64,000 nt of DNA from Moringa oleifera (lineage: Eukaryota > Streptophyta > Magnoliopsida > Brassicales > Moringaceae), in the NCBI GenBank assembly GCA_021397835.1, contig JAJFZO010000034.1, positions 4,094,501 through 4,158,500 on the forward strand, read 5' to 3'. This document shows positions 51,954 to 64,000 of the stretch, one piece after another; position 1 is the first letter of the stretch; every line of letters begins with the position of its first letter. The notes under the pieces were generated by a model. The model saw only the letters and a list, made by a program, of their open reading frames with translations. It had not been told where the DNA came from and searched no databases. The translations under genes were made by a program, and so were the position numbers.

Positions 51954-53360
51954 CTAGTTGGAGTGGCAAAGCTGCGCAAACTCCTCCACAAAAGCCCTCA
52001 GGTTCTTATCTGACGACCCGCCTGGTTTGGCAGCCTCCTTGGCCAGTTGCTGCCATTGCTTGGCATTCGCTCTAAGCTCCTCTGCTCTTTCGGCCATTAC
52101 CAATTCTAAGCACCTCTGAATCTCCTTGCTTTCCGCTATCCCTTCTTCGTTGGGCGTTACTCTCACTCCTGTCTTCCACTCGTCTTGGATTAGTTTCGCG
52201 TTGGTTCCTTGATCGGTCCACTGCGGGAACGCTACCACCGGAATCCCGCAAACGATGCTCTCCAAAGTTGAGTTCCACCCGCAATGGGTCACGAAGCAGC
52301 CCACTGATGGGTGTGAGAGAACTTCCACTTGTGAACACCACGGCACTATCATCCCTTGTCGTTCCAGTTTTCTGCAAGTACTTATGGCTTCTTGCTCCTT
52401 CTCTTGCTCTTCGTTATGTTTAGTTCTATCCTCTCTCATGACCCACAGGAATGGGCGTCCGCTACCCAACAATCCCCGACCGACTTCCTCTAACTGTTGC
52501 TTCGATACCACAGCGAGGGTTCCAAAGGAGACGTAAACGACGGATGACTCAGGCTTTGAGTTGAGCCATTCGAGATAATCTTTCGAGCCTTGGAAAAGAT
52601 CTCCTCCGAAGGAAGTGTCCGATGGATATTTGCCATCCAAGTAGGCGGACGGAATCAATGGTCCAACTGCAACCATGTTGAATTCCGGTATGGCTTTTAA
52701 GGCCTCTGGTTCTAATGCATCGAAGGTGTTCACGAGGATTCTTGGGTTGATCTCTTCCCCTAGCGTCTCTATTTGCTGTTGAAACGTTGGTAATGCAAAT
52801 TTGTTAGTACTTGAAGGCACTATGAACGACGGAAGATCACGGCTAGCCATCGCCGGCAGTCCAGGCAGTTCTATCTTAAAGGAAGGGTCCTTTGCCTTAT
52901 CCCTAATCAAATCGCCATAGCCGCAGAAGTAATAGTAGTAGATGTCGAGTACTGTGGCGGGCTGAATCCAAAGCAGCGCCGAGGGAATTTCGAACTGACG
53001 AGCCAAGCCGGCAGCCCAAGGAAGGAGCAAAGTGTAGACCAAGCAACTGACGGGGCGGCCTTCGTTTCGGCTAGACACAATGAGATGGGCAAGGGCCTCG
53101 GTGCCTCGACGTTTGTGCTCAGACATGAAATGGTGGGGATCGTCCTCGGCGGGCTTGTACCCGTCATCATAACCATCGGAGAAGGAGGCGAAGGACAAGC
53201 CCTCCGGAGTTGGGCTCTTGCTCATGTGGCGGTGGGCAGAGACAGCAGTCGCGCAAGTAACCTGCGCGCCGTTGCGTATGAGCAGCTTTGCGAATTGAAG
53301 GGTTGGGTTGACGTGGCCCTGCGCTGGAAACGTTATCAGCAGAAAATGGAGTGGCGCCAT
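51954..53360 (-). CDS. UDP-glycosyltransferase, UGT75-like (copy 2)
   Basis: Like its neighbour it is intronless and 468 aa, starting MAPLHFLLITFPAQGHVNP with H16 as the catalytic base. The PSPG box spans residues 341-384 (WCSQVEVLSHPSVGCFVTHC to FPQWTDQ), ending in Gln. The block VYTLLLPWAAGLARQFEIPS and ALLWIQPATVLDIYYYYF is very close to known UGT75 proteins such as UGT75C1, closer than copy 1 (VVHSILIPWVAVVARGFNLQ). The two genes share long identities such as DALEPEALKAI, SDTSFGGDLFQ and CGWNSTLES, so they are paralogues in inverted orientation. Acceptor substrate is unknown; anthocyanin 5-O-glucosylation is one candidate. CACGTG, a G-box, lies at 53371-53376, only ten bases before the start codon and so probably in the leader. 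Confidence 0.94.
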   Translation of the reverse strand: MAPLHFLLITFPAQGHVNPTLQFAKLLIRNGAQVTCATAVSAHRHMSKSPTPEGLSFASFSDGYDDGYKPAEDDPHHFMSEHKRRGTEALAHLIVSSRNEGRPVSCLVYTLLLPWAAGLARQFEIPSALLWIQPATVLDIYYYYFCGYGDLIRDKAKDPSFKIELPGLPAMASRDLPSFIVPSSTNKFALPTFQQQIETLGEEINPRILVNTFDALEPEALKAIPEFNMVAVGPLIPSAYLDGKYPSDTSFGGDLFQGSKDYLEWLNSKPESSVVYVSFGTLAVVSKQQLEEVGRGLLGSGRPFLWVMREDRTKHNEEQEKEQEAISTCRKLERQGMIVPWCSQVEVLSHPSVGCFVTHCGWNSTLESIVCGIPVVAFPQWTDQGTNAKLIQDEWKTGVRVTPNEEGIAESKEIQRCLELVMAERAEELRANAKQWQQLAKEAAKPGGSSDKNLRAFVEEFAQLCHSN

Positions 53361-56300
53361 CTTCGTCTCACACGTGAAGGTGGCAGTAACAGTAGTAGCT
53401 GTAGAGCACTGGGAAGAGCAGGCGACGATGCCTTAATACTGGATCGAGAAGGCTAAAATTATACGAAATGTGACGTTAGGGGTGACTCTACTGCATCGGA
53501 AGAGCTTAAATCTAAATTGGAAAACGAAAATGTGACGTTTGAGATGACGATTTGGGGGATGGCTTGTGAGATGTAAACACCAAAGTGATTGTCTGGTTTC
53601 CATTACTGTCGAGAAAAGGACAAAGATTTCGCCGACACTTGATGCAGCAGCAGTGAAAGGTCAGATGGAACTTTGTGGTTTTCCTATTTCTGTTTTTTTT
53701 TTTTTTTTTTAAACCTAAAATTGAAGTCCACAATTTTCTTTTTTGGAATGGAAGTGGCTGTCACCGACAGTCAACCCTAGGTAAAGGAGAGGCAGCCAAA
53801 GTTATTACACACAACTTGCTTGTTATGGAGTTCCTGATGAAATGGACATAAGAGTTTAAAAAGTTTCATGTGGGAAGAAAACAGAGTTCCTTTTTTTTTT
53901 TTTTAAATATGTGTTAAGTCAATATAATTAGTTTTTAAAACAATATATAAATTATTTTTATGAAAAATAAAATAATATTATTACCATAAAAATGATATAT
54001 GTTATTTCTAAATTATTTTTTATGCCAAGATGATGGTGTTGAGATTTAACAGGATAAAGTTTTTTATTAAGATAAATTAAAGTTTAAGATTTAACGTTTA
54101 AGGTTAATTTAAGCTTTAAAGCTTAGAATTTAGGATTTTAAAATTTAAAAAATTGAATTTGACTATTTTCTTTAAAAATTCAATTTTATTTTGTCTGAAT
54201 ATGTTTGATTGTTTTGAGTTGATGGATCGAACATTACATGCTCTGATTAAACCACACAACCGGCATCTGCCTGGAATTTAATCTGAACAGTTAGCACCAT
54301 CAGGCCACTGCCAAACTTATATGTAATTTTTTATTTAAAAATATATTTTAAATATTAATATAATATATTAAATAAAAATATATTTTTATTATTTTTATTA
54401 AATAATAGTGTATTATTATTATTTTTAAAAATATATAAATTAAATGAATAAAAACTCTTGAATGCTTCCTCTGATCATGCTTCAGCCCAGCTGCATTAAC
54501 GGACAAAAATGCACGCCAATTAGAAACAGGCAAAGGACCCAAGTCAGACCACCGTGGGCCTTGATCTGCTTACATGTTTCAGAAACTGAATCCTTGACGT
54601 CAGCATCAACGGTCTCTTGATATATTTGGGTTTAGTGTTTTAATAATTTTTGTTTTATTTAAAATGTGTTTAATCAGTCTCATTTTGTTCACATCCTTAC
54701 TGCAGTAAATTTTTGTTTTTTATTTTTGAATTTCAAAAATAAAAATTATATTTAATATTTAAAATAATTATATTAAAAATATATTATTTAAAATATTAAA
54801 TTATAATTTTAAAAAATTATATTTATATTTATTTATAATTTTTGTTAATATTGATAGTTTTACATACATATATTTGATTTTTATTTGTGTAATTATTATA
54901 ATATATTATCAAAAAAATATTTATTATTTTTATTTATTATTTTTATTTTTTAAAATATTTATATTTTACATGTTCTTACTAAGTTTGATAAAAAAATATT
55001 TTGTATGTTTTGACAATATTTTAAAAGTGTTTTGAATAATTACAAAAATAAAAGTCACAAGCACATCATGTTTATATACAAAAGGTCAATATTAAAATTT
55101 TTATCTTTTACTTTAAAAAATTAAAAATAAAAATTATATTTAATAGTTAAATTAAATTTTATTAATTTATTTGTTTTAATATTATAAGATGAATTGATGA
55201 TACAGTGCATACATAAAAAATACATGAACTTAATAAGCTGAATAAAATTCGCTCATTTGGAAAATATATGCTATATGATTTATTTATGAACTTAATTCAT
55301 TGAACTATTGAATTTTGAATAAATTTATGTAAATCAACTTAATAAATTTCATAGGAATTAAGTTAATAAATAACTTAATTTATTATTATTTAAGTAAATA
55401 ACATAAATAAATATCATTTAACATATAAATAGATCATAATAATAATAGTATAAAAAATTATTAAATTTAAATTTTTAAACTTATAAAATATTAAATATAT
55501 AATAAAATTAATGTATTTTTACGTGCAATATCAAAATAATATGCGTTGTTTCTTGTTTAATTATAAAATAAGTTTTAATATATAAAATAAATAATATTAA
55601 AAAACATTTAAAATTATATATATTCTTTTAATAAAAATAAAATTTAATTCACTTTTATAAGATAGACTGACTAAAAAAAAATGGGACCTAAAAAAGAGTA
55701 CAAGATATAAATTACCTTATTTTTCAGTATGATAACACCTTATAATTTGATAACTTTTTAAGATATATATATATAATACATATACTGTATTGTTTTAATA
55801 TATATAAACTAATAAATAATAAAAAAATATTAATGAATTATGTTATTAATTTTTTTGATTGAAATTTTTTTATATCAATAAAATTTAATCTAAATTTAAA
55901 AGAGATTCAATCAACTAACCATTTAATTGATGAAAATCTCCTATACTTGAGTCAACAAACAATTTAACAGAATAAGTTAAAAATTAAAAAATAAAAACTG
56001 CTACCCCTAACCACTAAAATGATTTAAATGAATATTCAATCCACTGGCATAAAAAGCATATTGCAAGTCCTGCCTTCTTAGCTTGGCTAACTCTATTTTT
56101 ATTTGAGAGAGAGAGAGAAAGCTGCTCGCTCCTCGCTCCTCGCTCCGCAGTTACTGCTAGTAAGCTACAGGGTTGATACTTTTTGAGTTTGAGATATAGT
56201 TTAATCCAACCCAAAACCAATCAGAGGCATGGATATTAGAATATCTAAGTTGTCCATTATTATGGTGTACTTAAATGTTATCTCAATCTACATGTTTCGT

Positions 56301-56943
56301 GTAAAGAAGAGAAACCCTTGCAATTAAGTTCCAAGTCGTTGGGTCCTTTCAGATTTCAAATGAAATTGTTAAGGCTACTGTTGCAAACTGACAATTGGGA
56401 TCAACTTGTTGCTCTGTACACTTTTTAAGAGACAGAAGTCCTAGATCAATGTGATCAAACATAACAATTCAGGCCTCAGCTTTTCTGCCAGAAAATAGAG
56501 GCCATGAAAAATACATGGCTACATTCCTAATAATGGCTTAAACCCAGGATATGAAAGATGAATAAGAAAGAACTCGTACAGTACAAATAGCTCTACGCAG
56601 GCAATAGGATAAAATAGTGACACCTCCACAGGACCCACAATGAAAAGGAGAACCTCCCAGTTTTCCAATTCATTTTTATTTTTTTCCTTTCTTTTTCTTG
56701 GTTTCAAACAGTAAATAAGGAAAGCTCTCAGCCTCTTCTTGCATCCAAAACAACCTAAGAATTTGGATATATCATCATCACCAAATTAAGTACACATTAT
56801 GCTACTTATCAAATAAAATGCTTTCCACTTGGCAAATTATAGCTAAGATATGTAACACTCTCAAATTTGCCATGACTGCAAAGATTTCACTCTTTTTCAA
56901 AAAGAAGTATTGACAACAGAGGCACCATGTTCCAGAAGGCCAT
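53361..56943. other. AT-rich spacer between UGT copy 2 and CSN8
   Basis: The first ~200 bases are the upstream region of UGT copy 2. A poly-T/A run lies at 53692-53711. The stretch 53880-56000 is extremely AT-rich with no recognizable gene. A GA tract followed by CTCGCTC repeats lies at 56107-56146. The stretch 56230-56943 is of mixed composition and includes the CSN8 3' UTR. Confidence 0.5.
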
Positions 56944-59900
56944 CTAATGTTCAAGGTGGAACACATACTCAGTCAAGCTCTGCAGTTTGCTGGAATCTAG
57001 TTTCTGCTCTGTCACAACAGACTGCTTTTTCACAGTTAGCATCTGAGAAGCATGATCCAAAGACCAGCCTTGCTGTAGTACAACTGCATATAACCACCAA
57101 ACCAAAATTCACATAAAACTGCATAAAGCATTGTTTTCTCCTAATGAAACCAATTGTGATGTGACTCAAAAGCAAGCAAACGCTGGAAAACAAAAAACAA
57201 ATGAATTCAAGAACACAGTATTTACCATAATGACCAGAAGTTCTTTCAAGCATGCCTAACTGCAAATATCTAGCATTCAAATACTGGCAATATAACTTTA
57301 AACATTAAGTAGTTGCAGCAAGAGCTAACTAAAATTTTATTTCACAAGTTAGATCAGCAAAACATCACTTTATTCTGGTAATGCCATGACTTTGTAGTAT
57401 ATACCATGCATCATAACAAAACAAACAGGAAATTGAACTACAAGATCCTTACCAAGGGTATGTGCACTCAAAATAAAAAATCTGTACAACTGGTCTTTGA
57501 TCTCTGTAATGATCTTTCCCCTTTCTTCTCTTTGGTCATACAATTCATTTTAATTGGAAACTCAAGTTCTCTGGTAAAATAAAGGCTTCGTTCAGTATGG
57601 CAATATTTCAACCATAAGACAGACCTTCATTACGCTGCTGTATTGACTGCCCAAATTGAGATAAACATGGCAAGAGCAGCGGAATGATGCATCAGTTGCA
57701 TACGAAGCAGTCCAATTGTCTCCTTTCTTATCATATCCATCTAATAATATTACTCATGAATGAGGTTTCACCGATGAGGTTTCACTGCTTATTAATCACA
57801 GATGAGGTTTCAATGTTCCGAAACAATTTACAAACTAGTAGTTCATCCTTTTGACCTTGCAATAGGCATCAAGAGGCTTCATTTGCTCTATTCAACTCTC
57901 ACAGTAGGAGTTTCTATAAAGCCAAGAACCAAATGGAAAATGCAATTCACAGAAACATCTCTCTTATGACTCCCATTGTGAGGCCCACCAATAAAATCTC
58001 TGCAGTTTATATTCAATTTTAGGCAGGAGTCCTCTTATGGCTGCATCATAAGAGGCTTCAAGTCAATGATGTGGCGTTGACATGAAAGCAGGGCCAACCT
58101 CAACAGCATCCTTAAGCCATTTCAATTAGAGATAAATACTGCTTGGCAACTTCCAATGGACTCTAAGATGGAGTCGTCATTTTATGTAACCCTAAGTCTT
58201 AAGTCACCAATACTGTGGATGAGTTGCCAATTCAATATATGTTGATATATTCACTCTCCCTCCTTTTACGTTCATGTACAATTAAGGCTCATGACTATAA
58301 GAGAATACACAAAAAAAATAAGAAAAAAGAAGAAAACAACTAAATAATATTGAAACAAAGAAACTATTTTGTATGACATGGGCAAGATTCAACATTTAAA
58401 TGCTAAACTTTTCTCAAAGCAAAATATACTAGATAGTAAAAAGCTTACATTTTGTGGCATTATCTTCATTCATTCCTAGGAAACGAGCAGTGTCTTGGAT
58501 GCTTATTGTCGAATAAGCAGAAGATAGCAGCTTGAACATCCTTTTCATGTAAAGCTCTGCAAAACAGACAGCCAAGAGTGACCTAAAGTATTATGGTGCC
58601 CAACATTTTCAGACAGGTGTTAAACCAATTAAGAAACAAACAAGAAAAAGTGCTGAAGACCTTAATGTTTCAAAAAGTAATGAGATCCCAAGAAACATTT
58701 TAACTTGTGCCTTCAGTACTCAAGAAGGAACCCCAATTCAAAGAAATAATTTTGGTTTATTAAAGGTGAGAATGAACTTATTATATGAACCAGCAGAAAG
58801 AAGACATAGTTCTAAGCATTATGAATATCGGGATGAATTATAGAGCTATTAAAGCCAGATATGTTTTGCTTTCCAAAAACAATGGTTCTCCACTATTCAG
58901 ATAAGTGGCTTATGCAACCCTCTACCAAGGTGTTCAATAAATTAAAAAGTAAAAGTATTTAATTACAACTAAGCAACACAAAAACTTGCCTGAGAATGCA
59001 GTGACAAGAACCTTCGCTTCTTGGCTCCAATCAAACCCATGAATAGCCTCATGTACGCTGGTGTAGTCTCGTGTCCACAATCTCTGACCAATTTTCCAAG
59101 CTGCAAGAACTTCTGGTTGGCTCTCCTTGATTGCTGAAGGTATCGATTTCCAAAGAAAACGTGCACTATTACTGTAAAAATATCACACCTCTATGGATCA
59201 AAACTTAAGACACATTAAACCACATCACAGCAGAACATAGACTTTGAACTTCAAACCTAGGTTCCAAAACAACATGAATGTCAAAACAAAATTTGGCAAT
59301 GACATGACATGGATCCTTTAGTTGAAAATAGCAGCATTTACTCCCACAAAAAAAAAAAAGCTCCAATCAAGAAGAAAGTGAACTTCAAAACCTCCAACTA
59401 TAAGAATGCTTAGGAGCAGCATATTCTATTAAATCCTTTATCCACAAACAACAGAATCCTGCATTCTGAGTTAGAGAAAATACATGAACTCCTAAACTGA
59501 TTGTTACAGGACATACATAACTTCAAAAGAAGGCCAACTCCGAAACCCCAAACCTCCTCATTAAACTGTTGAGAAAATTCAAAGAGAAGGGAGGGCAGGG
59601 AGAAAATGAAATCCATATTTATCTGTTTTCGGCATCTAAGCTCCCAGATAAAAGAATCCAAATTATATTGAATTTTATTTTCTATTGACCCTAGGTTTCT
59701 CAGGAAGGGAACAGAAGGGACGGTGCAAACACAAGATGAAAGGAAAAACATAAAATCAGAGACTCAGTAACAAAAGAATAAAACTTACATATCATCAACG
59801 TAAATGTGACCTAGAAGATGAATAGCATAAGGCCATTCCTCTTGAAAGGCAATGCCCTCGGCTGCAACCTGTTCAGCCAAATTAGGGACAGCTCATGTTT

Positions 59901-60065
59901 AAGAAGTTCAAAAATAAACTTCGATTCCAAACCCTAACAACAGACATGAAGAATGAAAAGAGAAATTAAGAGCGAGTTTACCTGAAGCATGAGGTTGTCG
60001 CAGCTATCAGCGATTTTCTCATAAGACTTTGAGGCCAAAGCTTCACTGAGGAGAGAGAAGTCCAT
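56944..60065 (-). CDS. CSN8: COP9 signalosome subunit 8
   Basis: CSN8 (COP9/FUS7 in Arabidopsis, At4g14110) is the smallest PCI-domain subunit of the COP9 signalosome, which removes NEDD8/RUB from cullins and represses photomorphogenesis in the dark. Exons in gene order: 60065-59982, 59868-59789, 59171-58990, 58556-58449 and 57083-56944. They total 594 nt, giving 197 aa, the same length as the Arabidopsis protein, with all junctions in phase. Recognized blocks: MDFSLLSEALASKSYEKIAD, EEWPYAIHLLGHIYVDD, NSARFLWKSIPSAIKES, RLWTRDYTSVHEAI, LYMKRMFKLLSSAYSTISIQ, ARFLGMNEDNA and the end LDSSKLQSLTEYVFHLEH. Intron 3 has a GC donor (CAG|GCAAGT), so it is a GC-AG intron. Intron 4 is 1365 bp and contains three copies of ATGAGGTTTCA near 57760-57812. 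Confidence 0.96.
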
Positions 60066-63000
60066 GGCTGCTACACCCTCCGTGGCTCCCAGCTGCAAGA
60101 ATTTTCGCCCCGCAAATATCTCTAATTTATTTAGTTTAAATGGAAATTTTTTTATAAAATGTTAGTATGACAGTGGGTCATATCTAATTAACTTAAGGAT
60201 ATTTTTGTCACTCAATTTTTATTGTTGCCACTTTCAAATTTGATGGTACAGTAACTTCAAAACATCAAAATTTTATAAACAGAATTTTTACATGGAGATG
60301 CGTAGTTTGGAAAAACTTCAATTTTAAATTAATAAAATACATTTAAATTAAAATTTAATATTTAAGATTATTATGTTAATTAATAATAATTTTATAGAAT
60401 ATGTATTAAAAAAAGTTTTAAATTGTAATTATATGACGGGTAGAAACTTAGTTTTAAGCAAAAAAATAAATAATAAAATATATTCAAATTAAAGCTCAAA
60501 TTTATGAAAAGTTGCATTTATCTCTAAGAATAATTCTTAATTTTGTATACTACTTACTATTTTTTGATAATTTCAAAAATCTTAAGTGAAATAATAGCAT
60601 AAAAAATTTTAGAATTCATAAAAATGTTTACTTAAACAAAAAATTTGAAGAAAGTGATCTTAAATCACGGCTTGTGTTACACAAGAAGGGTGTTGAGGTT
60701 AATAGTTAAAGAGTAATTTTTTAAATTATTTTTAAAATATTTTATGTTTATTGATATATATATTTTTAATCTAAATACACAAAATAATATCAAATAATCC
60801 CTAAACAAATGATTGAATTTCTTTCATATCCTAAGTATATTTACAATTATATAATACTCAAGAATAAGTATTGATCGATCACAATTTTTTACTCAAAGAG
60901 ATACAATGATTGGTTTCTTTTAATTTTTCAAAAGTTTTGAAGCTCCCCCATAAAATCTCCATTGCTTATTGCCAAAACTTATTCTTTTTCTTCTTTTTTC
61001 AATTTTTCCATCTCTCTCATTCTTCATATTCCGTCGTTGAAGCTACGTCATCGATGAAAACCATTTTTCACATCACACTATCGTTGGTAAATTCTAAAAC
61101 TCATTTTTGGTTAAAATCCATTTTTGACCTAAACATATCCCTTTTTTCCTCTTTTCTCTATTCCTCTGTCTTCTTCATATTGTTACTCCTCACCTTGCCA
61201 ACCTCACCTTACCTTGTTGCTCTCACCTTAGTGCTAACCATCTTGAAAAGCCACTCATTACACTAAATAGATTTGTGCAAAATAGTTCACTATGCGAAGT
61301 TCCATCAAAAGTCTATACAGAGCATCCTATCGTCACAGTGAAAGTATGATATAAGCATTTATTTTTAGTTTTTCAACATTATATGCATCAAATGAAAAAG
61401 AGCTTTGAAACAATGTGCTAGATTTCTCAATTTTTGATCATGCATAGTAATATGCGGTGGTAAAATATGGTTAAGTTTGTAAGGTGCATAGGTTTTTTGA
61501 AAAGTTTGGTTAAGAGTTAAGCTACATGCAAATTGCAAGGTTATTGAGGTTGTGTTGAGATGACAAAGTTATGTATGAATTGTATGCATAGTGAGATAGT
61601 TAAAAAGTTTTGTGTAGTAGTGATTTTTAAAAGTTTAATAGTGAGTTAAAATAGTTTGATAGCGATTTATAACCATGATTAGTGATTTATGCATGAAAAT
61701 ATTATTAAGATGGTTAAGGAAAATAACAAAGAAATATTATTAAGATGTTAAAGAAATTGAGTTAAGTGTTATCTATGTATTGTTGTGGGTTTTTATGTTT
61801 AATGTTATCTTAAGTAGAATAGTTATTTATCAATGTGATAGTAGTTTATAAATTTATGTTAGTGAAAGATAATAGTTAATAGTAATTTTTGCATGCATAG
61901 TCGTATTGAAAAGCTTTTTTTTTTTTTTAGAGATAATAGATAATAACCCATATATAGTGGTGTAATGGTTTTATCATGAACCACTGTGACCTTGATTTGC
62001 CTACCTCTTTAGATTAAGTGTTTGCAAACTGGCAAAATAGAAGCAAATTAAGAAGTAAGTTTAAGAACTCATGTTTTGGCCACTTCTTGAGGGTGAAACA
62101 AAATCTTCTTATGTAAAGTCAGGTAATATATAATTTACTATTGAAAATAGTGAAACATAACGGACTAATCGACAAGCTTAAGTTTAAACTCGTCTGGTCT
62201 GTCTGCAAGCTCTTTAAAGTATAACTTACATTAATTATTGGTTAGTGTTTTGATTTGGAGTCTGGTGTTGGTGAGTTTAATGAGATATCAAATGGCATTC
62301 GTAGTTAATATTTTGGTAGTATTAAGATTATAACTATGATATTATTAGGTGACTTCATGAATGATGACCTTAAATTATATTTATTATATTTACTTCATAT
62401 TTTTTTATTAGGAGAACAAGACATGGTAGAGGTACCTTCGTGATATTTTCACCTTGTAGATAATTTAAATTCTTTTAAGTTATTTTCTTGAGGGACAATT
62501 ATCTTTAAGCTTTTCATTAATGCATATAAGAAAGTATTAGGGACGACCAAAGTGAAGGATGGGTCAACCAAGTATCATTTGTAAGGATTTAATTTGACGT
62601 TAATAATAATGTATAACATGATCATTTTTTTAGATCTTAATATATTTGCTTGTAAGGTTATTCCTACTTTCAACACTAAAGGGTTTAATAAAAATACTAA
62701 TAACAATTATCAAAAGCAAAATCTAATGCACAAATTAAAATCAACATTAAAAAAAATTTTGAAAAAAAGTTTTTTCCTTTGATAAAAAGGTCCAACATGA
62801 GTATAAGAAAAAATATATTAATTGATTTCACCTAATAAAAAAAAATCTACACACTGCAGAAAGAATTTTGAAAAAAAAAATTATATAACAAAGATGCAAT
62901 GGTTAATATAAGATAAAACATTAAATTTAATAGAGATATGGAAAGATAATATCAATGACAAATATACTTCTTTATTTTTGTTTCGTTATAAAATTATTTT

Positions 63001-64000
63001 TTATTTTATAAAAGTAATATTAAAGATGCAATTTCCATTTATATTTAATATATTTTATGAAAATATTTACAAAATAATGTAATAAACTTTGATACATATA
63101 TATATATATATATAATTTAAATGAACAAGATACAACACAAAACCTCTCAGCATAATGTTTAGTACCAATTGTGAAATCATAAAGAAAAGGTTCAAATAAA
63201 AATAAAAAAGATTATATAAAAATTTTATATTTATCTCATATTATCAAATAAATCTTAATTTTTAAAAAGTAACAAATCAAAATCTAATTTATTAATTTGA
63301 TCTGAATTAAATCTTAGTTTAAATAACTATGAAAATAAAAAATATTTTTATTATTAAAATACTTAAAAATAACTTAAATAATGTTTATATTATATTTTGA
63401 GTTTATTCTTCAAATTTGATCAGTTTTTAATTTACGAATTATTTTTTTATAAATTTTTCAAAATTTTGAGTTTTTTTTTAAATAATAAAATTTTATTTGA
63501 TCCAAATTGATAAACTAAAATACAATTTGTAACTTTTTCAACATTAAAAATTTATTTGATAATATGAATAAATACCAAAAATTCATATAAGATTTTCCTA
63601 ATAAAAATGTAAAGTAGCTAAAACCCAAAGAAAATTGATCACAAAATCTCCAATTTTTGATGCCATATCCTAATATCATTTTCATAATATTGTTTTCCTT
63701 GTTGAATTAACTCATTTTTAACTACTATTGGGTACACTAATTACAACCATTAATCAATATTAGCCATTGACAAAATTGGAAAGATGATTTTTTTTTTAGG
63801 GGAATGAATCAAGATGTTACTGAACTTAAATTGATTTTTTTTAAAAAATGATGCTATATATATGTGATAATTTAATAAAATAAATCTTATTTATTTAATT
63901 TTTATATTAATATAATAAATTATAAAAACTATTTAATTTTATTTTCATAAAAATTAGTACAATTTATTCAAAAAAAAAAATCCCTTATGAGAGCCACCTT
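60066..64000. other. CSN8 upstream region and AT-rich spacer
   Basis: The first ~60 bases are of mixed composition and are the CSN8 leader/promoter. The remainder is AT-rich. An open frame at 60910-61266 is T-rich and hydrophobic because of composition. An AT microsatellite lies at 63096-63114 and a long-TIR element at 63207-63597. No gene is supported. Confidence 0.55.
63207..63597. mobile_element. Long-TIR AT-rich non-autonomous element (copy 3)
   Basis: The left arm reads TATTTATCTCATATTATCAA, then ATAAATCTTAATTTTTAAAA, then GTAACAAATC. The reverse complement of the right arm reads TATTTATTCATATTATCAAA, then TAAATTTTTAATGTTGAAAA, then GTTACAAATT. The arms are about 110 bp each around a ~170-bp core. 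It belongs to the same family as 10589-11108 and 32096-32617 but is shorter. It is non-coding. Confidence 0.7.

Noticed and set aside
60910..61266. 118-codon hydrophobic open frame
   Set aside because: Hydrophobicity follows from T-rich DNA (Phe, Leu, Ser); no domain or neighbouring exons.

Overview
This window is nuclear chromosomal DNA from a flowering plant, almost certainly a eudicot. The genes have introns with GT/AG borders and plant-type AT-rich introns. The proteins are plant-specific or plant-like (XTH, UGT75-type glucosyltransferases, TIC22, a P-class PPR protein, PRD1, COP9 subunit 8). The spaces between genes are very AT-rich and hold decayed transposable elements. I cannot name the species. 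Nothing looks prokaryotic or viral; I see no CRISPR array, operon or phage-like cassette.

Layout. (1) 119-2676, minus: the N-terminal ~439 codons of a COPII coat SEC23 gene, running off the left edge. (2) ~3000-11480: AT-rich, with a decayed U-box protein kinase (about 6270-7620), duplicated pieces of the same locus, a 504-bp inverted-repeat element with a TAAG target duplication, and a 520-bp long-TIR element. (3) 11533-18917, plus: a complete nine-exon PRD1 gene (1305 aa), needed for meiotic double-strand breaks. (4) 20549-22599, plus: a two-exon PPR gene of the At4g14190 type. (5) 24446-29237, minus: a five-exon gene for an uncharacterized 1019-aa protein with one C2H2 finger. (6) 29238-35174: repeats. 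(7) 35175-40631, plus: a six-exon TIC22-like chloroplast import gene with a hAT-like MITE in intron 3. (8) 45944-47364, plus: a three-exon xyloglucan endotransglucosylase/hydrolase. (9) 49804-51210 (plus) and 51954-53360 (minus): two single-exon UGT75-like glucosyltransferases, tail to tail. (10) 56944-60065, minus: a complete five-exon CSN8 gene (197 aa) with one GC-AG intron. (11) 60066-64000: AT-rich with another long-TIR element.

For every complete multi-exon gene I rebuilt the exons by hand. Phases and total lengths are consistent, each total being divisible by three and ending in a stop. The genes do not form a pathway. What links them is ancestral neighbourhood: from memory, UGT75C1, CSN8, XTH15, SEC23, PRD1 and the At4g14190 PPR gene sit at At4g14090-At4g14190 in Arabidopsis, so this is a conserved but partly rearranged block.

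I did not find a convincing new biological system. The best leads are the uncharacterized zinc-finger protein, the convergent UGT75 pair, a possible alternative 5' extension of PRD1 exon 5, the GC-AG intron in CSN8, and an AT-rich long-TIR element family with at least three copies here.
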